From the NCBI GenBank assembly GCA_964588285.1, contig CAZPNX010000006.1:40030-104029 (forward strand): a stretch of 64,000 bases of DNA, written 5' to 3'. This DNA is from CAZPNX01 sp964588285. GTDB lineage: Bacteria > Edwardsbacteria > AC1 > EtOH8. The notes under the pieces are model-generated. The model did not search any database and was not told the DNA's origin. It was given only the letters and a program-made list of their open reading frames with translations. Position numbers and translations under genes: made by a program. Of the stretch, positions 1 through 7,434 are shown piece after piece (position 1 is the stretch's first letter; the number at the start of each line of letters is the position of its first letter).

Positions 1-157
1 TTACCGCGGAGAGCAGACCGGCCCGGGCCGTAAGAGCCTGGCCTTATCATTGCGCTATCGGATGGCAGACCGGGCAATAGGCGACCAGGAGGTGGGCCGG
101 GCCCAGCAAAGAATCATCGAAGCCCTGAGGAAAAGCTTCGGGGCGGAGATCAGATAA
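1..157 (+). CDS. pheT: Phenylalanyl-tRNA synthetase beta subunit, C-terminal end (partial)
   Basis: Only the last 51 residues are in the window; the gene enters from the left edge in the frame starting at base 2 and stops with TAA at 155-157. The visible stretch contains KSLALSLRYRMADRAIGDQE and ends in RKSFGAEIR. This matches the end of the ferredoxin-fold anticodon-binding (FDX-ACB) domain that closes PheT, where a SLA.SLRYR..DRTLTD.EV pattern is typical. The protein pairs with PheS to charge tRNA-Phe in the cytoplasm. A small coiled-coil gene and zapA follow, an order seen downstream of pheT in other bacteria. The identification rests on this short tail only, but the motif is distinctive. 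Confidence 0.85.
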   Translation, partial: YRGEQTGPGRKSLALSLRYRMADRAIGDQEVGRAQQRIIEALRKSFGAEIR

Positions 158-189
158 CCCACTACATCAATACATATAGGGACGCGAAG

Positions 190-465
190 ATGACCACCGA
201 TCCACTGGCGATGCTCGAGGAAAAGGTCAACAAGGCCCTGGCCGTCATCGGCACCTTGAAATCGGAAAAGGAACAACTGCAGAAGGAGATACAGCAGCTC
301 AAGCGCGAGAACCGCAGGCTCCAGGATCAGCTGGCGGAGCTTACCAAGGCTTCCCAGCAGGATCGGGACCTGGCCGAGGAAAACCAGCGCCTGAGCCAGG
401 CCCAGGACGAAGCCAAACGCCGCCTAGCGGACATCGTGGCCAAACTGGAAAAATACCAGGAGTAG
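190..465 (+). CDS. Small coiled-coil protein, ZapB-like
   Basis: This 91-residue protein is almost entirely heptad-patterned coiled coil from about residue 8 to 88 (rich in E, K, Q and L, e.g. KEQLQKEIQQLKRENRRL), with no membrane segment or signal peptide. It lies between pheT and zapA, 46 bases upstream of zapA. By size, composition and position it resembles the short coiled-coil division proteins of the ZapB type, which bind ZapA and tether it to the Z-ring. Coiled coils give little sequence signature, so the functional name is inference from context. The start at ATG 190 follows the pheT stop by 32 bases. Confidence 0.6.
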   Translation: MTTDPLAMLEEKVNKALAVIGTLKSEKEQLQKEIQQLKRENRRLQDQLAELTKASQQDRDLAEENQRLSQAQDEAKRRLADIVAKLEKYQE

Positions 466-511
466 CCGGCCGGGCGCTGCGGGGCACCATTGTTCAAGAA
501 GCAATAGAGCT

Positions 512-781
512 ATGACACAGGCCAAAACGGGAACCAAGGTCGAGATCTTCGGCACCGAGTACCGGATCAAGGGCGAGGCCAACGCCGAGTACATTCGGCG
601 GGTGGCCGCTTACGTGGACGGCAAGATGCAACAGCTGGCCCAGGCATCGTCCACGGCATCGGTCTCCAAGCTGGCGATACTGACCGCCATCAACATCGCC
701 GACGAGCTCTTCCGAGAGCGGGAGGACAGGGAAAAGACGCTGGCCGCCCTGGCCGAACGTCTGAAGCTGGTCGACGACTAG
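512..781 (+). CDS. zapA: Cell division protein ZapA
   Basis: This 89-residue protein carries the ZapA pattern. An N-terminal beta-rich head (residues 8-20, VEIFGTEYRIKGEAN) is followed by AEYIRRVAAYVDGKM and then a long C-terminal helix with SKLAILTAINIADEL. ZapA forms dimers and tetramers that cross-link FtsZ filaments at the division site in the cytoplasm. Length and motif order are normal for the family. It follows the ZapB-like gene and is followed by a 6S RNA gene, the arrangement in which 6S RNA is found in many bacteria. Its stop at 779-781 lies just before the 6S promoter. Confidence 0.88.
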   Translation: MTQAKTGTKVEIFGTEYRIKGEANAEYIRRVAAYVDGKMQQLAQASSTASVSKLAILTAINIADELFREREDREKTLAALAERLKLVDD

Positions 782-788
782 ATACCCC

Positions 789-817
789 TTGAAATCGGTC
801 CGGCCTGGTGGTATATT
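789..817 (+). promoter_or_regulatory. Sigma-70-type promoter of the 6S RNA gene
   Basis: A -35 box TTGAAA (789-794) and a -10 box TATATT (812-817) are separated by exactly 17 bases. The predicted start, around 824, lies just upstream of the closing stem of the 6S RNA. The promoter begins eight bases after the zapA stop codon. Confidence 0.7.
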
Positions 818-824
818 TGTCTTG

Positions 825-1010
825 AGCAAGCATTCCCTGCAGTGCTCGAAGCTCGCGGACAGTTTTTGAGCCAACACCTGTTACTAAGGGCCACAACCTT
901 CGGACGTGGTGTGCACGCCCCGCACGGTGCGGGGAAGCCTGAAGCGTTCGAGGCGGCACCACTTTAGAACGGGTTCAAAACGTTCGCCTGCCCGACACAG
1001 GCGGGGAATT
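825..1010 (+). ncRNA. ssrS: 6S RNA
   Basis: The interval between zapA and rny contains no reading frame but has the hallmarks of 6S RNA, which mimics an open promoter and sequesters housekeeping RNA polymerase. The ends pair: TCCCTGC at 834-840 with GCGGGGA at 1001-1007 (one wobble). The typical 5' block CCTGCAGTGCTCG is present, and a central GC-rich hairpin lies around 916-942 (CGCCCCGCACGGTGCGGGG). The overall length of about 180 bases fits the family. Position directly after zapA is the usual location. A covariance-model search (Rfam RF00013) would settle the call; exact ends are approximate. Confidence 0.75.
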
Positions 1011-1039
1011 TTACATATGAGCAGCGGAAGGGAGGCATC

Positions 1040-2602
1040 ATGGGGATCATAATCTGGATCATCATATCGGTGCTGGGGACGGCCCTGGGTTTCTTCCTGG
1101 GCTATCTGCTGCACCAGAAGATGGGGGAGGCCCGGCTGGCCGGGGCCGAGAAGCTGGCCGAAAAGATCGTGGCCGAGGCCCAGCGGGAAGCAGCCACATA
1201 CCAAAAGGCGGCCCAGGTCCAGGCTAAGGAGGAATGGTACCGGCTTAAAGCCAATTTCGAGAAGGAGACCCAGGCCAAGAAGGGGGAGCTCAAGGAACTG
1301 GAAAGCCGTCTGGTCGAACGGGAGAAACAGATCGACCACAAGGTGGACATCGTCAACCGCAAGGAGCGGGAGGTGGAGAACCGGGAGCGGGAGGTGACGG
1401 CCAAGGAGCGGGTGCTAAGGGCCAAGGACGAGAGGCTGACCACCCTCATCGACGAGCAGAACACCAAGTTGGAGCAGATCGCCGGGCTCACCCAGGAGGA
1501 GGCCAAGAAAGTGCTGATGCAGAACCTGGAGGTCCAGGCCCGGCACGAGGCGGCCCAGCTCATCAAGAACATCCGCGATGAGGCCAGGGAGAACGCCGAA
1601 CGCGAGGCCAAGCAGATAATCGTCCAGGCCATCCAGCGCTATGCCGGCGAGCACACCGCCGAGACCACCGTCAGCGTGGTGCCGTTGGCCTCGGACGAGA
1701 TGAAGGGCCGGATCATCGGTCGCGAGGGCCGAAACATCAGGGCCTTCGAGGCGGCCACCGGGGTGGAGGTGCTGATCGACGACACCCCCGAGGCCATCGT
1801 CATCTCGGCCTTCGACCCGGTGCGGCGCGAGGTGGCCCGGATAGCCATGGAGCGCCTGGTAGCCGACGGTCGCATCCAGCCGGCCCGGATCGAGGAGATC
1901 ATCGAGAAGGCCAAAGGCGAGGTGGACCGCAGCATCAAGGAGGCCGGCGAGTCGGTGGCCCTGGAGGTGGGGGTGCCCGGCCTGCATCCCGAAGTCATCC
2001 AGCTTCTGGGCCGCCTCAAATACCGCACCAGCTACGGGCAGAACGTGCTGCAGCATTCCAAGGAGGTGGCCTTCCTGGCGGCCACCATGGCCGGCGAGCT
2101 GGAGCTGGACCAGGCTCTGGCCAAGCGGGCCGGCCTGCTGCACGACCTGGGCAAGGCGGTGGACCACAGCGTCGAGGGCACCCACAGCCAGATAGGCATG
2201 GACCTGGCCAAGAAATACGGGGAGAACGCGGTGGTGGTCAACGCCATCGGCGCCCACCACGAGGATATCGAGGCCGTCTCGCCCATCTCCGTGCTGGTGG
2301 CCGCGGCCGACGCCATCTCCGGGGCCAGGCCCGGGGCTAGGCGGGAATCGCTGGAGGCCTACATCAAGAGGCTGGAAAAACTGGAGGAGGCGGCCTACTC
2401 GTTCAAGGGAGTAAGCAAAGCCTACGCCATCCAGGCCGGCCGCGAGGTGCGCATCATTGTCACCCCGGAGGAGGTCAACGACACCCGGACTGTGGACATG
2501 GCCAACGAGATTGCCCAGAAGATAGAAAGCTCGCTCCAGTATCCAGGACAGATCAAGGTGACCGTCATCCGGGAGACCAGGGGCATCGGATATGCAAAGT
2601 AA
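1040..2602 (+). CDS. rny: Ribonuclease Y
   Basis: This membrane-anchored endoribonuclease initiates bulk mRNA decay. The 520-residue protein has the full family architecture. There is an N-terminal membrane helix (about residues 2-22, IIIWIIISVLGTALGFFLGY), a long charged coiled coil (about 25-200), a KH RNA-binding domain with GRIIGREGRNIRAFE (about 220-240), and an HD phosphohydrolase domain with LLHDLGKAVDH (H368-D369). Length is standard for RNase Y. It is followed 51 bases later by ymdB, its conserved neighbour. The start is ATG 1040; a GGGAGGC ribosome-binding motif lies at about 1030-1036. Confidence 0.96.
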   Translation: MGIIIWIIISVLGTALGFFLGYLLHQKMGEARLAGAEKLAEKIVAEAQREAATYQKAAQVQAKEEWYRLKANFEKETQAKKGELKELESRLVEREKQIDHKVDIVNRKEREVENREREVTAKERVLRAKDERLTTLIDEQNTKLEQIAGLTQEEAKKVLMQNLEVQARHEAAQLIKNIRDEARENAEREAKQIIVQAIQRYAGEHTAETTVSVVPLASDEMKGRIIGREGRNIRAFEAATGVEVLIDDTPEAIVISAFDPVRREVARIAMERLVADGRIQPARIEEIIEKAKGEVDRSIKEAGESVALEVGVPGLHPEVIQLLGRLKYRTSYGQNVLQHSKEVAFLAATMAGELELDQALAKRAGLLHDLGKAVDHSVEGTHSQIGMDLAKKYGENAVVVNAIGAHHEDIEAVSPISVLVAAADAISGARPGARRESLEAYIKRLEKLEEAAYSFKGVSKAYAIQAGREVRIIVTPEEVNDTRTVDMANEIAQKIESSLQYPGQIKVTVIRETRGIGYAK

Positions 2603-2653
2603 CGTTTGACGTAGTAACGTTATTACGTTAAACGTAGTACGTCCAACGTTGAC
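2603..2653. repeat. ACGTT-rich intergenic repeat
   Basis: The 51 bases between rny and ymdB are built almost wholly from variants of AACGTT and ACGTA in both orientations (e.g. GTAACGTTATTACGTTAAACG). Similar short blocks occur at about 37083-37142, inside a glycosylase gene, and at 38688-38702, at the end of an ABC ATPase gene. This suggests a dispersed family of small palindromic repeats. No ribosome-binding site for ymdB is evident within it. Confidence 0.55.
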
Positions 2654-3433
2654 ATGAAGGTCCTGTTCATCGGCGACATCATCGGCAAGCCGGGGCGGCA
2701 GGCGGTCAAACAGTTGCTGCCGGGGCTGGCCTTCGAGCATAAGATCGATCTGGTGATCGCCAACGGGGAGAACGCGGCGGCCGGTTTCGGCATCACCGAA
2801 AAAGTCGGACAAGAGCTGTTCGCATTGGGGATAGATGTTCTCACCAGCGGCAACCACCTGTGGGATAAGAAGGAATCCGTATCCTATATAGCGAAGGAGC
2901 CAAGGATACTGTGTCCGGCCAATTATCCCCAGGGCGCGGTCGGAGCCAGGTCGGGTCTTTATTTAACCAGGAGCGGAATCAAGGTCGGAGTCTTCGGCCT
3001 TCAGGGCCGGGTGTTTATGCCGGCGCTGGACTGCCCCTTTAAGGCGGCTGACGGGATGGTTGAGAGGCTTAAAAAGGAAACCGATAATATCATCGTCGAC
3101 GTCCACGCCGAGGCCACCTCGGAAAAAATCGCTTTAGGCTGGCACTTAGACGGTCGGGTTTCGGCAGTTATCGGCACCCACACCCACGTCCAGACGTCCG
3201 ACGAAAAAATCCTGCCCCAGGGCACGGCTTATATCACCGACATCGGCATGACCGGCGGGGGGGACGGAGTCATCGGGATGAAAAGGGAGGCGGTGCTGAA
3301 GCGATTCCTGACCGGCATGCCCCAGAAGTTCGAGACGGCCGAGGGAGAGATCAGGCTAAACGCAGTGGTGGTGGACATCGACCAGCAGACGGGGTTTTCC
3401 AGAAATATAGAAAGAATAATTATAGAAGCCTGA
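2654..3433 (+). CDS. ymdB: YmdB-family metallophosphoesterase (2',3'-cAMP phosphodiesterase family)
   Basis: This 259-residue calcineurin-like phosphoesterase is of the TIGR00282/YmdB family. The metal-binding motifs are visible in order: MKVLFIGDIIGKPGR at the N-terminus (Asp8), ANGENAAAGFGI, TSGNHLWDKKE and GTHTHVQTSDEKILP. Family members studied in Bacillus hydrolyse 2',3'-cyclic nucleotides and affect biofilm and motility decisions. The gene follows rny, as in many genomes, and is followed by folD after a 2-base gap, so the three are probably co-transcribed. The length is normal. The start is ATG 2654. Confidence 0.92.
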   Translation: MKVLFIGDIIGKPGRQAVKQLLPGLAFEHKIDLVIANGENAAAGFGITEKVGQELFALGIDVLTSGNHLWDKKESVSYIAKEPRILCPANYPQGAVGARSGLYLTRSGIKVGVFGLQGRVFMPALDCPFKAADGMVERLKKETDNIIVDVHAEATSEKIALGWHLDGRVSAVIGTHTHVQTSDEKILPQGTAYITDIGMTGGGDGVIGMKREAVLKRFLTGMPQKFETAEGEIRLNAVVVDIDQQTGFSRNIERIIIEA

Positions 3434-3435
3434 AA

Positions 3436-4323
3436 ATGGCTCAGATTATTGACGGCAGGAAGATAGCGGCCGAGATCAAGCAGGAGGTCGCAACCGAGGT
3501 ACAAGGGTTAAGGGTAAAGGGGATAGAACCCCATCTAGCGGTCATCATCGTCGGCTCGGACCCGGCCTCGCAGGTTTACGTGCGCAACAAACATAAGGCC
3601 TGCCAGGAGACCGGGATCAAGTCCACGGTCATCGAGATGCCGGAGGCCACCACCCAGGCGGAGTTGCTGGTACAGATAGACAAGCTCAATACCGATAAAA
3701 CTGTCCACGGAATTTTGGTCCAGTCGCCCCTGCCCAAAGGCCTTGACGAGCAGGCCGCCTTCCAGGCCATTTCTCCGCTCAAAGATGTGGATTGCTTCCA
3801 CCCGGAGAACGTGGGCCTTTTGACCCAGGGGCGGCCCCGCTTTTTGCCCTGCACTCCGGCCGGGGTGGTGGAGATACTGGTGAGGGCCGGGATCGAGATA
3901 CCGGGAAAATATATAGTAATAGTGGGCCGTTCCAGCATCGTGGGCCGGCCTTTGGCCAACATGCTTACCCAGAAGTCGGACCGGGGAAACGCCACGGTCA
4001 CCGTCTGCCACACCGGCACCCGGGGGCTGTCCTATTACACCAAACAGGCGGACATCGTCATCGCGGCCGCCGGATCTCCGGGCATCATCACCGGCGACAT
4101 GCTCAACAACAACTGCGTGGTCATAGACGTGGGCGTCAACCGGGTGGAGGATCCGTCGGCCAAAAGCGGCTTCCGGCTGGTGGGCGACGTGGACTTCGCA
4201 TCAGCCGAGCTGGTGGCCTCGCACATCACCCCGGTGCCTGGCGGCGTGGGGCCGATGACAATCGCCATGCTGCTGAGGAACTGCTTGAAAGCGGCCACCT
4301 ATCCGCTTACACTTCCTTGTTAA
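3436..4323 (+). CDS. folD: Bifunctional methylenetetrahydrofolate dehydrogenase/cyclohydrolase FolD
   Basis: FolD interconverts 5,10-methylene- and 10-formyl-tetrahydrofolate, supplying one-carbon units for purines and formyl-Met. The 295-residue protein shows YVRNKHKACQETGI (with the catalytic lysine region), VQSPLPKGLD, the NADP-binding GRSSIVGRPLANML and the C-terminal TPVPGGVGPMTIAML, all standard for the family. Length is normal. It begins two bases after ymdB, and its TAA stop (4321-4323) overlaps the ribosome-binding site of xseA, which implies coupled translation in one operon. Confidence 0.96.
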   Translation: MAQIIDGRKIAAEIKQEVATEVQGLRVKGIEPHLAVIIVGSDPASQVYVRNKHKACQETGIKSTVIEMPEATTQAELLVQIDKLNTDKTVHGILVQSPLPKGLDEQAAFQAISPLKDVDCFHPENVGLLTQGRPRFLPCTPAGVVEILVRAGIEIPGKYIVIVGRSSIVGRPLANMLTQKSDRGNATVTVCHTGTRGLSYYTKQADIVIAAAGSPGIITGDMLNNNCVVIDVGVNRVEDPSAKSGFRLVGDVDFASAELVASHITPVPGGVGPMTIAMLLRNCLKAATYPLTLPC

Positions 4324-4329
4324 GGAGGT
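4322..4329 (+). promoter_or_regulatory. Ribosome-binding site deciding the xseA GTG start
   Basis: The perfect Shine-Dalgarno sequence AAGGAGGT overlaps the folD stop codon. The GGAGG core lies about 10 bases before GTG 4339 but more than 20 before ATG 4351, so GTG 4339 is the better start for xseA. Confidence 0.7.
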
Positions 4330-4338
4330 GATTAAAGG

Positions 4339-5562
4339 GTGGTCAGCGATATGGCTGAGGAAACCCGCAACATACTGACTGTCTCCCAGCTTACTTCAAG
4401 GGTCAGACAGGCGCTGGAGGCCGGCATCCCTCGTCTCTGGGTCCAGGGAGAGGTGTCCAATTTCACCGCCCACGCCTCGGGCCACCTCTACTTCACCCTC
4501 AAGGACGCCGGAAGCCAGCTGCGCTGCGTCATGTTCCGCGGCGCCGCCCAGGCCCTGAGGATTTTCCCCCAAGACGGGATGCAGGTCTTGGCCCAGGGCG
4601 ATGTCACCGTCTTCGAGCGGGCTGGCCAGTACCAGCTGAACGTGATCCAGCTGCAGCCGGCCGGCCAGGGCGAGCTGGCCCTGGCCTTGGTGAGGCTCAA
4701 AAGAAAGCTGGAGGCCGAAGGGCTTTTCGAACAGGCCAGGAAACGGCCTTTGCCGAAATTCCCCAAAGCGATCGGGCTGGTGACCTCGCCCACCGGTGCC
4801 ACCATCAGGGACATAATCAAGGTGGCCAGAAGGCGCTGGCCGGGTATCGAATTAATACTGAACCCGGTGCCGGTGCAGGGGCCGGGCGCGGCCGAGGAGA
4901 TCGCCCGGGCCATCGGCGAGTTCAACGAATACGGGCGGGTGGACGTCCTGATAGTGGGACGGGGCGGTGGATCGATCGAGGATCTTTGGGCCTTCAACGA
5001 GGAGGCCGTGGTCCGGGCCATCGCCGGCTCCAAAATACCGGTCATCTCGGCGGTGGGCCACGAGGTGGATTTCACCCTGGCCGACTTGGCCGCCGACCTC
5101 CGGGCGCCGACACCGTCGGCGGCGGCCGAACTGGCGGTTCCCAGCCGGAACGAGATTCAGGAGACGGTTGCCGAATGTCGGGAGAGGCTGTCCTTGGCCG
5201 TGCAGGGATTGATCGACGGCTATCGCCTGCGGCTGGACGCTTTTAGGCGCAGCCATGGCATGAAACTGCCGGGCTCCATGGTCGAACAGCGCCGCCAGCT
5301 GTTGGACTCGCTTTGGGCCAGGGCCGGCCGGGGACTTTGTCTAAGCCTGGAGAAGGCCGCATTCCGGGCCGACAGGCTGAGGGCCCTGTTGGCGGCCTTG
5401 GATCCGAAGGCGGTACTGGGCCGGGGCTACAGCATCTGTTTCGACCGCAAAGGCCGGGCGGTCAAAGAAGCCGGCCGGCTATCATCCGGGGAGAAGGTCA
5501 GGACCAGGTTCTGGAAGGGAGAGGCTTCAATGAAGGTGGAGGAGATCCATGGCCAAGGCTAA
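4339..5562 (+). CDS. xseA: Exodeoxyribonuclease VII large subunit
   Basis: This is the catalytic subunit of exonuclease VII, which degrades single-stranded DNA and acts in mismatch and damage repair. The 407-residue protein begins with an OB-fold DNA-binding domain (about 15-110, with LWVQGEVSNFTAHASGHLYF). The catalytic region follows, with GLVTSPTGATIRDI, VLIVGRGGGSIEDLWAFNEE and ISAVGHEVDFTLADL. A coiled-coil region and the C-terminal DPKAVLGRGYSI motif close it. Length is typical. GTG 4339 is preferred because of the strong ribosome-binding site at 4322-4329. The end overlaps xseB by 14 bases, so the two subunits are translationally coupled. Confidence 0.95.
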   Translation: MVSDMAEETRNILTVSQLTSRVRQALEAGIPRLWVQGEVSNFTAHASGHLYFTLKDAGSQLRCVMFRGAAQALRIFPQDGMQVLAQGDVTVFERAGQYQLNVIQLQPAGQGELALALVRLKRKLEAEGLFEQARKRPLPKFPKAIGLVTSPTGATIRDIIKVARRRWPGIELILNPVPVQGPGAAEEIARAIGEFNEYGRVDVLIVGRGGGSIEDLWAFNEEAVVRAIAGSKIPVISAVGHEVDFTLADLAADLRAPTPSAAAELAVPSRNEIQETVAECRERLSLAVQGLIDGYRLRLDAFRRSHGMKLPGSMVEQRRQLLDSLWARAGRGLCLSLEKAAFRADRLRALLAALDPKAVLGRGYSICFDRKGRAVKEAGRLSSGEKVRTRFWKGEASMKVEEIHGQG

Positions 5563-5800
5563 AAGGGATGCCGGTTTCAAGTTTGAGCGGGCGCTGGAGA
5601 GGATCGAGAAAATAATTGAACAACTGGAATCTGGAAAGGCCGAGTTGGAAAAGGCGCTGGCCCTGCACCAGGAGGCCACGGAATTGATGGCCAGATGCCA
5701 GCAGGTTTTGGACGATACCCAGAAAAAGATTAAGAAGCTGGTGCGCGACGAACGCGGATGGCGCGCCCAGGACACGGATTTTGAGGAGACGCAGGGATGA
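5549..5800 (+). CDS. xseB: Exodeoxyribonuclease VII small subunit
   Basis: This 83-residue helical protein carries the XseB signature FERALERIEKIIEQLESGKA (residues about 10-29) followed by LEKALALHQEATELMARCQQ. It binds in several copies to the XseA coiled coil and is needed for exonuclease VII activity. Size is normal. The start ATG lies inside xseA, and the stop overlaps the next gene in an ATGA arrangement at 5797-5800, so it sits mid-operon. Confidence 0.93.
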   Translation: MAKAKRDAGFKFERALERIEKIIEQLESGKAELEKALALHQEATELMARCQQVLDDTQKKIKKLVRDERGWRAQDTDFEETQG

Positions 5801-6948
5801 CTGTGAAACGGAAGACCGTCAAAGCCAAGGCGCCTTACAAAGCCCAGCGCCGGGAGGCCGACCAGGGGCTGGCGCTGTTGTTGGAGGAGGTGGCCAAGCG
5901 CAAGAAGCTAGTGCACCAGTATCTGGCGGAGAAGGACCGGCCAGACCGGTTCAAGCCCGATGACATCTACCGGGGGGTGCACAGCTATCTGGGGGCCGGA
6001 GGCAAGTCGCTGAGGCCGGCGGTGCTCCTCTTCAGCTGCGGGGCGGCCGGAGGCAGCGAGGACCGGGCCCTGCCGGCGGCGGCGGCGGTCGAGGTCTATC
6101 ACACCTGGACCTTGGTCCACGACGACATCATCGACCGAGATCCCCTGAGAAGGGGCATTCCCACCGTCCACGAATCCATCAAGCGGCAGGCCATGAAGAA
6201 GCTGGGACTCAGGGAGGCCGAGGCCTCGCATTACGGTCTGTCGATGGCGGTGCTGGCCGGCGACCTGCAGCAGGGATGGACCATCTCCCTGTTGACCGAG
6301 CTGGTCAGGGAGAAGGGGGTCAACCCCATCCTGGCCCTGCAGTTGATACTGGACCTGGAGGTCGACGTCCAATGCGCCCTGATCGAGGGCGAGGCCCTCG
6401 ATGTCCTCTATTCCAAGCTGCCCATTCATCAGCTTACCGAGGAAAAGATCATCGACATGCTGTGGAAGAAGACCGGCGCCCTGTACCAGTTCGCCGGCCG
6501 GGCCGGGGCCATGATAGGCATCGACCAGCCCAACGCCAGGCATCCCTCGGTGGAGGCTTTGGCCACCTTCACCTCCAACTGCGGAATAGCCTTCCAGCTG
6601 CAGGACGACATTCTGGGGATAACCGGTGACCAAAGGAAATTGGGCAAACCGGTGGGCTCCGACATCCGGGAGGGCAAACGGACGGTGATCATCCACCACG
6701 CCATGGGCGAGGCCGGGGCGGCCGACCGCCGCATCATGCTGCGCACCCTGGGCAATCCCAAGGCCACGGCCGGGGACGTCAGGCGGACCGCCAAAATACT
6801 GGAGGAAACCGGCAGCCTGGCCTACACCGCCGACCTGGCCCAGAAGTACGTGCGCAAGGCCATGGCCGCCCTGGAGCCGCTGCCCATCTCGGAATACAAG
6901 AGGCTGCTGCTGGCCTGGGCCAACTATATGATCAACCGGGAATTCTAA
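5797..6948 (+). CDS. Polyprenyl (farnesyl/geranylgeranyl) diphosphate synthase
   Basis: This trans-prenyltransferase condenses isopentenyl diphosphate with allylic diphosphates to make C15-C20 or longer prenyl precursors. The 383-residue protein has the first Asp-rich motif DDIIDRDPLRRG (D109, D110, D113) and the second one as DDILGITGD (D270, D271). The Gly in the fifth place of the second motif is common in GGPP-type enzymes. GGKSLRPAVLL lies in the substrate-binding region. It is 60-80 residues longer than IspA-type enzymes, closer to IdsA-type synthases; product chain length cannot be read from sequence. The xseAB, prenyl synthase, dxs order is a common bacterial isoprenoid cluster. The start overlaps xseB (ATGA). 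Confidence 0.88.
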   Translation: MTVKRKTVKAKAPYKAQRREADQGLALLLEEVAKRKKLVHQYLAEKDRPDRFKPDDIYRGVHSYLGAGGKSLRPAVLLFSCGAAGGSEDRALPAAAAVEVYHTWTLVHDDIIDRDPLRRGIPTVHESIKRQAMKKLGLREAEASHYGLSMAVLAGDLQQGWTISLLTELVREKGVNPILALQLILDLEVDVQCALIEGEALDVLYSKLPIHQLTEEKIIDMLWKKTGALYQFAGRAGAMIGIDQPNARHPSVEALATFTSNCGIAFQLQDDILGITGDQRKLGKPVGSDIREGKRTVIIHHAMGEAGAADRRIMLRTLGNPKATAGDVRRTAKILEETGSLAYTADLAQKYVRKAMAALEPLPISEYKRLLLAWANYMINREF

Positions 6949-6978
6949 CCTTAGAAGACGGAGCACCAGTCAGCCGAT

Positions 6979-7434
6979 ATGGCGGCCGTGCCTTTCTGGG
7001 ATATGCTGGCTAACAGAACGCTGTGGGCGGTCTTGGTCAGCGGGCTTTCGACCCAGGTTCTTAAGGCCTTCTCCTCGATCATCCGGGAGAAGCGCCTCAA
7101 CTGGCACCGGGTGCTGGAGGCCGGCGGCATGCCCAGCTCGCATTCGGCTTCCTCGGTCACCCTGGCAGCCTTGGTCGGGCTGAAACTGGGCTTCGAAAGC
7201 ATCTATTTTACCGTGGCCCTATACATCGCCTTCGTGGTCATGTACGACGCCGCCGGCATCAGGCGGGCGGTGGGGCGGCAATCCATCATCCTCAACCGGA
7301 TCATCGAAAGCCGGACGCTGAAGAAACGGACCGGAGGCGAGACCCTCAAGGAACTGCTGGGCCACACCCCGCTTGAGGTCTTGGTTGGCGCCGTCATCGG
7401 CCTGGCCTGGGCTTTGATATTCCATTATGCCTAA
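6979..7434 (+). CDS. Divergent PAP2-family membrane protein (DUF212)
   Basis: This 151-residue integral membrane protein is of the DUF212/YuiD family, distant relatives of acid phosphatase/vanadium haloperoxidase (PAP2) enzymes. Family signatures are visible: GGMPSSHSASSVTLAALVGL (about residues 49-68) and VMYDAAGIRRAVGRQ (about 87-101). Near the C-terminus come LKELLGHTPLEVLVGAVIG and a final hydrophobic helix. It lies between the prenyl synthase and dxs genes and overlaps dxs by 8 bases, which links it to isoprenoid metabolism; a lipid or prenyl-phosphate phosphatase role is plausible but unproven for this family. Confidence 0.85.
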   Translation: MAAVPFWDMLANRTLWAVLVSGLSTQVLKAFSSIIREKRLNWHRVLEAGGMPSSHSASSVTLAALVGLKLGFESIYFTVALYIAFVVMYDAAGIRRAVGRQSIILNRIIESRTLKKRTGGETLKELLGHTPLEVLVGAVIGLAWALIFHYA

